Assembly (NCBI GenBank): GCA_017615445.1
Contig: JAGAAD010000019.1
Span: forward strand, 1-5,450
Direction: 5' to 3'
Source of the DNA: Bacteroidales bacterium
GTDB lineage: Bacteria > Bacteroidota > Bacteroidia > Bacteroidales > UBA932
DNA: 5,450 nucleotides
The translations under genes and the position numbers were made by a program. The notes beneath the pieces were generated by a model, which was given only the letters and a program-made list of their open reading frames with translations, did not search any database and was not told the origin of the DNA. Each line of letters begins with the position of its first letter. Positions within the stretch are counted from its first letter, which is position 1. Positions 5,087 through 5,450 of the stretch are shown one piece after another.

Positions 5087-5450
5087 ATGGCGGAGAGCGT
5101 AAGAATAGACAAATATCTTTGGGCGATCAGGGCGTTCAAGACGCGCACTGAGGCGACCGATGCGTGCAACGGCGGAAAGGTGAAGATTAACGGCACAAAC
5201 TGCAAGCCGTCGAGGCCATTAAAAATAGGTGAGGTCATCGAGGTGCGCAAAGGGATGGCCGTGTTCACGTACAAGGTTCTGGCGTTTCTGGAGAAACGCG
5301 TCGGCGCCGCGGTGGTGCCGGAGTATGCGGAAAACCTCACCCCGGAGAGCGAGCTTGACAAGCTGCGTGCCCCTGTGGAGACGTTCTTCGTCCGGCGGGA
5401 GCGCGGCGCCGGCCGCCCCACGAAAAAAGAGCGCCGAACAATCGACGCCC
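5087..5450 (+). CDS. Hsp15-like S4-domain RNA-binding protein, C-terminus outside window
   Basis: The frame is open from the ATG at 5087 to the right edge, showing 121 residues; family members are usually about 130-140, so only a short tail should be missing. The S4 RNA-binding fold occupies about residues 5-65. It has the signature RIDKYLWAIRAFKTRTEA, then GGKVKINGTNCKPSRPLKIGE followed by VIEV, matching Hsp15/HslR-type proteins. The C-terminal part is charged and carries the GRPTKKERR motif seen in Bacteroidetes members. In E. coli, Hsp15 binds stalled 50S subunits carrying nascent peptidyl-tRNA and helps recycle them; a similar role here is inferred. The ATG is well placed just before the S4 motif, and no Shine-Dalgarno motif is present. 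The gene is divergent from the DUF4290-ftsK operon. Confidence 0.93.
   Translation, partial: MAESVRIDKYLWAIRAFKTRTEATDACNGGKVKINGTNCKPSRPLKIGEVIEVRKGMAVFTYKVLAFLEKRVGAAVVPEYAENLTPESELDKLRAPVETFFVRRERGAGRPTKKERRTIDA

Noticed and set aside
4861..5421. Leftward open frame of 186 codons crossing the intergenic region and the S4 gene
   Set aside because: It is antisense to a clear S4-domain gene, spans the palindromes and promoter boxes, and resembles no family.

Overview
The window looks like chromosomal core sequence from a member of the Bacteroidales with fairly high GC for that group. Four things point there: a DUF4290 protein (a Bacteroidetes family), an FtsK followed directly by a LolA-like protein, Bacteroidetes-type -7 boxes (TAnnTTTG) in front of the genes, and no Shine-Dalgarno sequences at the starts. 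The exact genus cannot be read from the sequence.

Layout. A partial SPFH/Band 7 lipoprotein gene runs leftward off the left edge (1-643). A divergent promoter region of about 55 bp follows, with one -7-like box per strand. A rightward membrane zinc metallopeptidase of the YugP type comes next (699-1367). It ends 3 nt from the stop of a leftward operon. In transcription order that operon is DUF4290 (4857-4210), ftsK (4213-1862) and a LolA-like periplasmic protein (1862-1371). Both junctions overlap (ATGA and TGATG), so the three proteins are probably made from one message with coupled translation. A 229-bp divergent intergenic region (4858-5086) carries two near-identical 28-bp palindromes 52 bp apart and a possible degenerate third unit. 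A rightward Hsp15-like S4 RNA-binding protein gene (5087 onward) runs off the right edge.

How the genes fit together. FtsK pumps chromosomal DNA at the division septum. LolA-like proteins carry lipoproteins across the periplasm. DUF4290 has no known function, and its coupling to ftsK is the only contextual hint here. The SPFH lipoprotein and zinc protease are both envelope proteins. The S4 protein is probably a ribosome or RNA quality-control factor.

No mobile element, CRISPR array, defence system or RNA gene is visible. The most notable signals are non-genic. One is a 27-bp copy of what looks like a dispersed intergenic repeat, read in frame as part of the FtsK linker. Another is the phased palindrome array between DUF4290 and the S4 gene. 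The third is a pair of promoter-like boxes so close to start codons that the mRNAs may be nearly leaderless.
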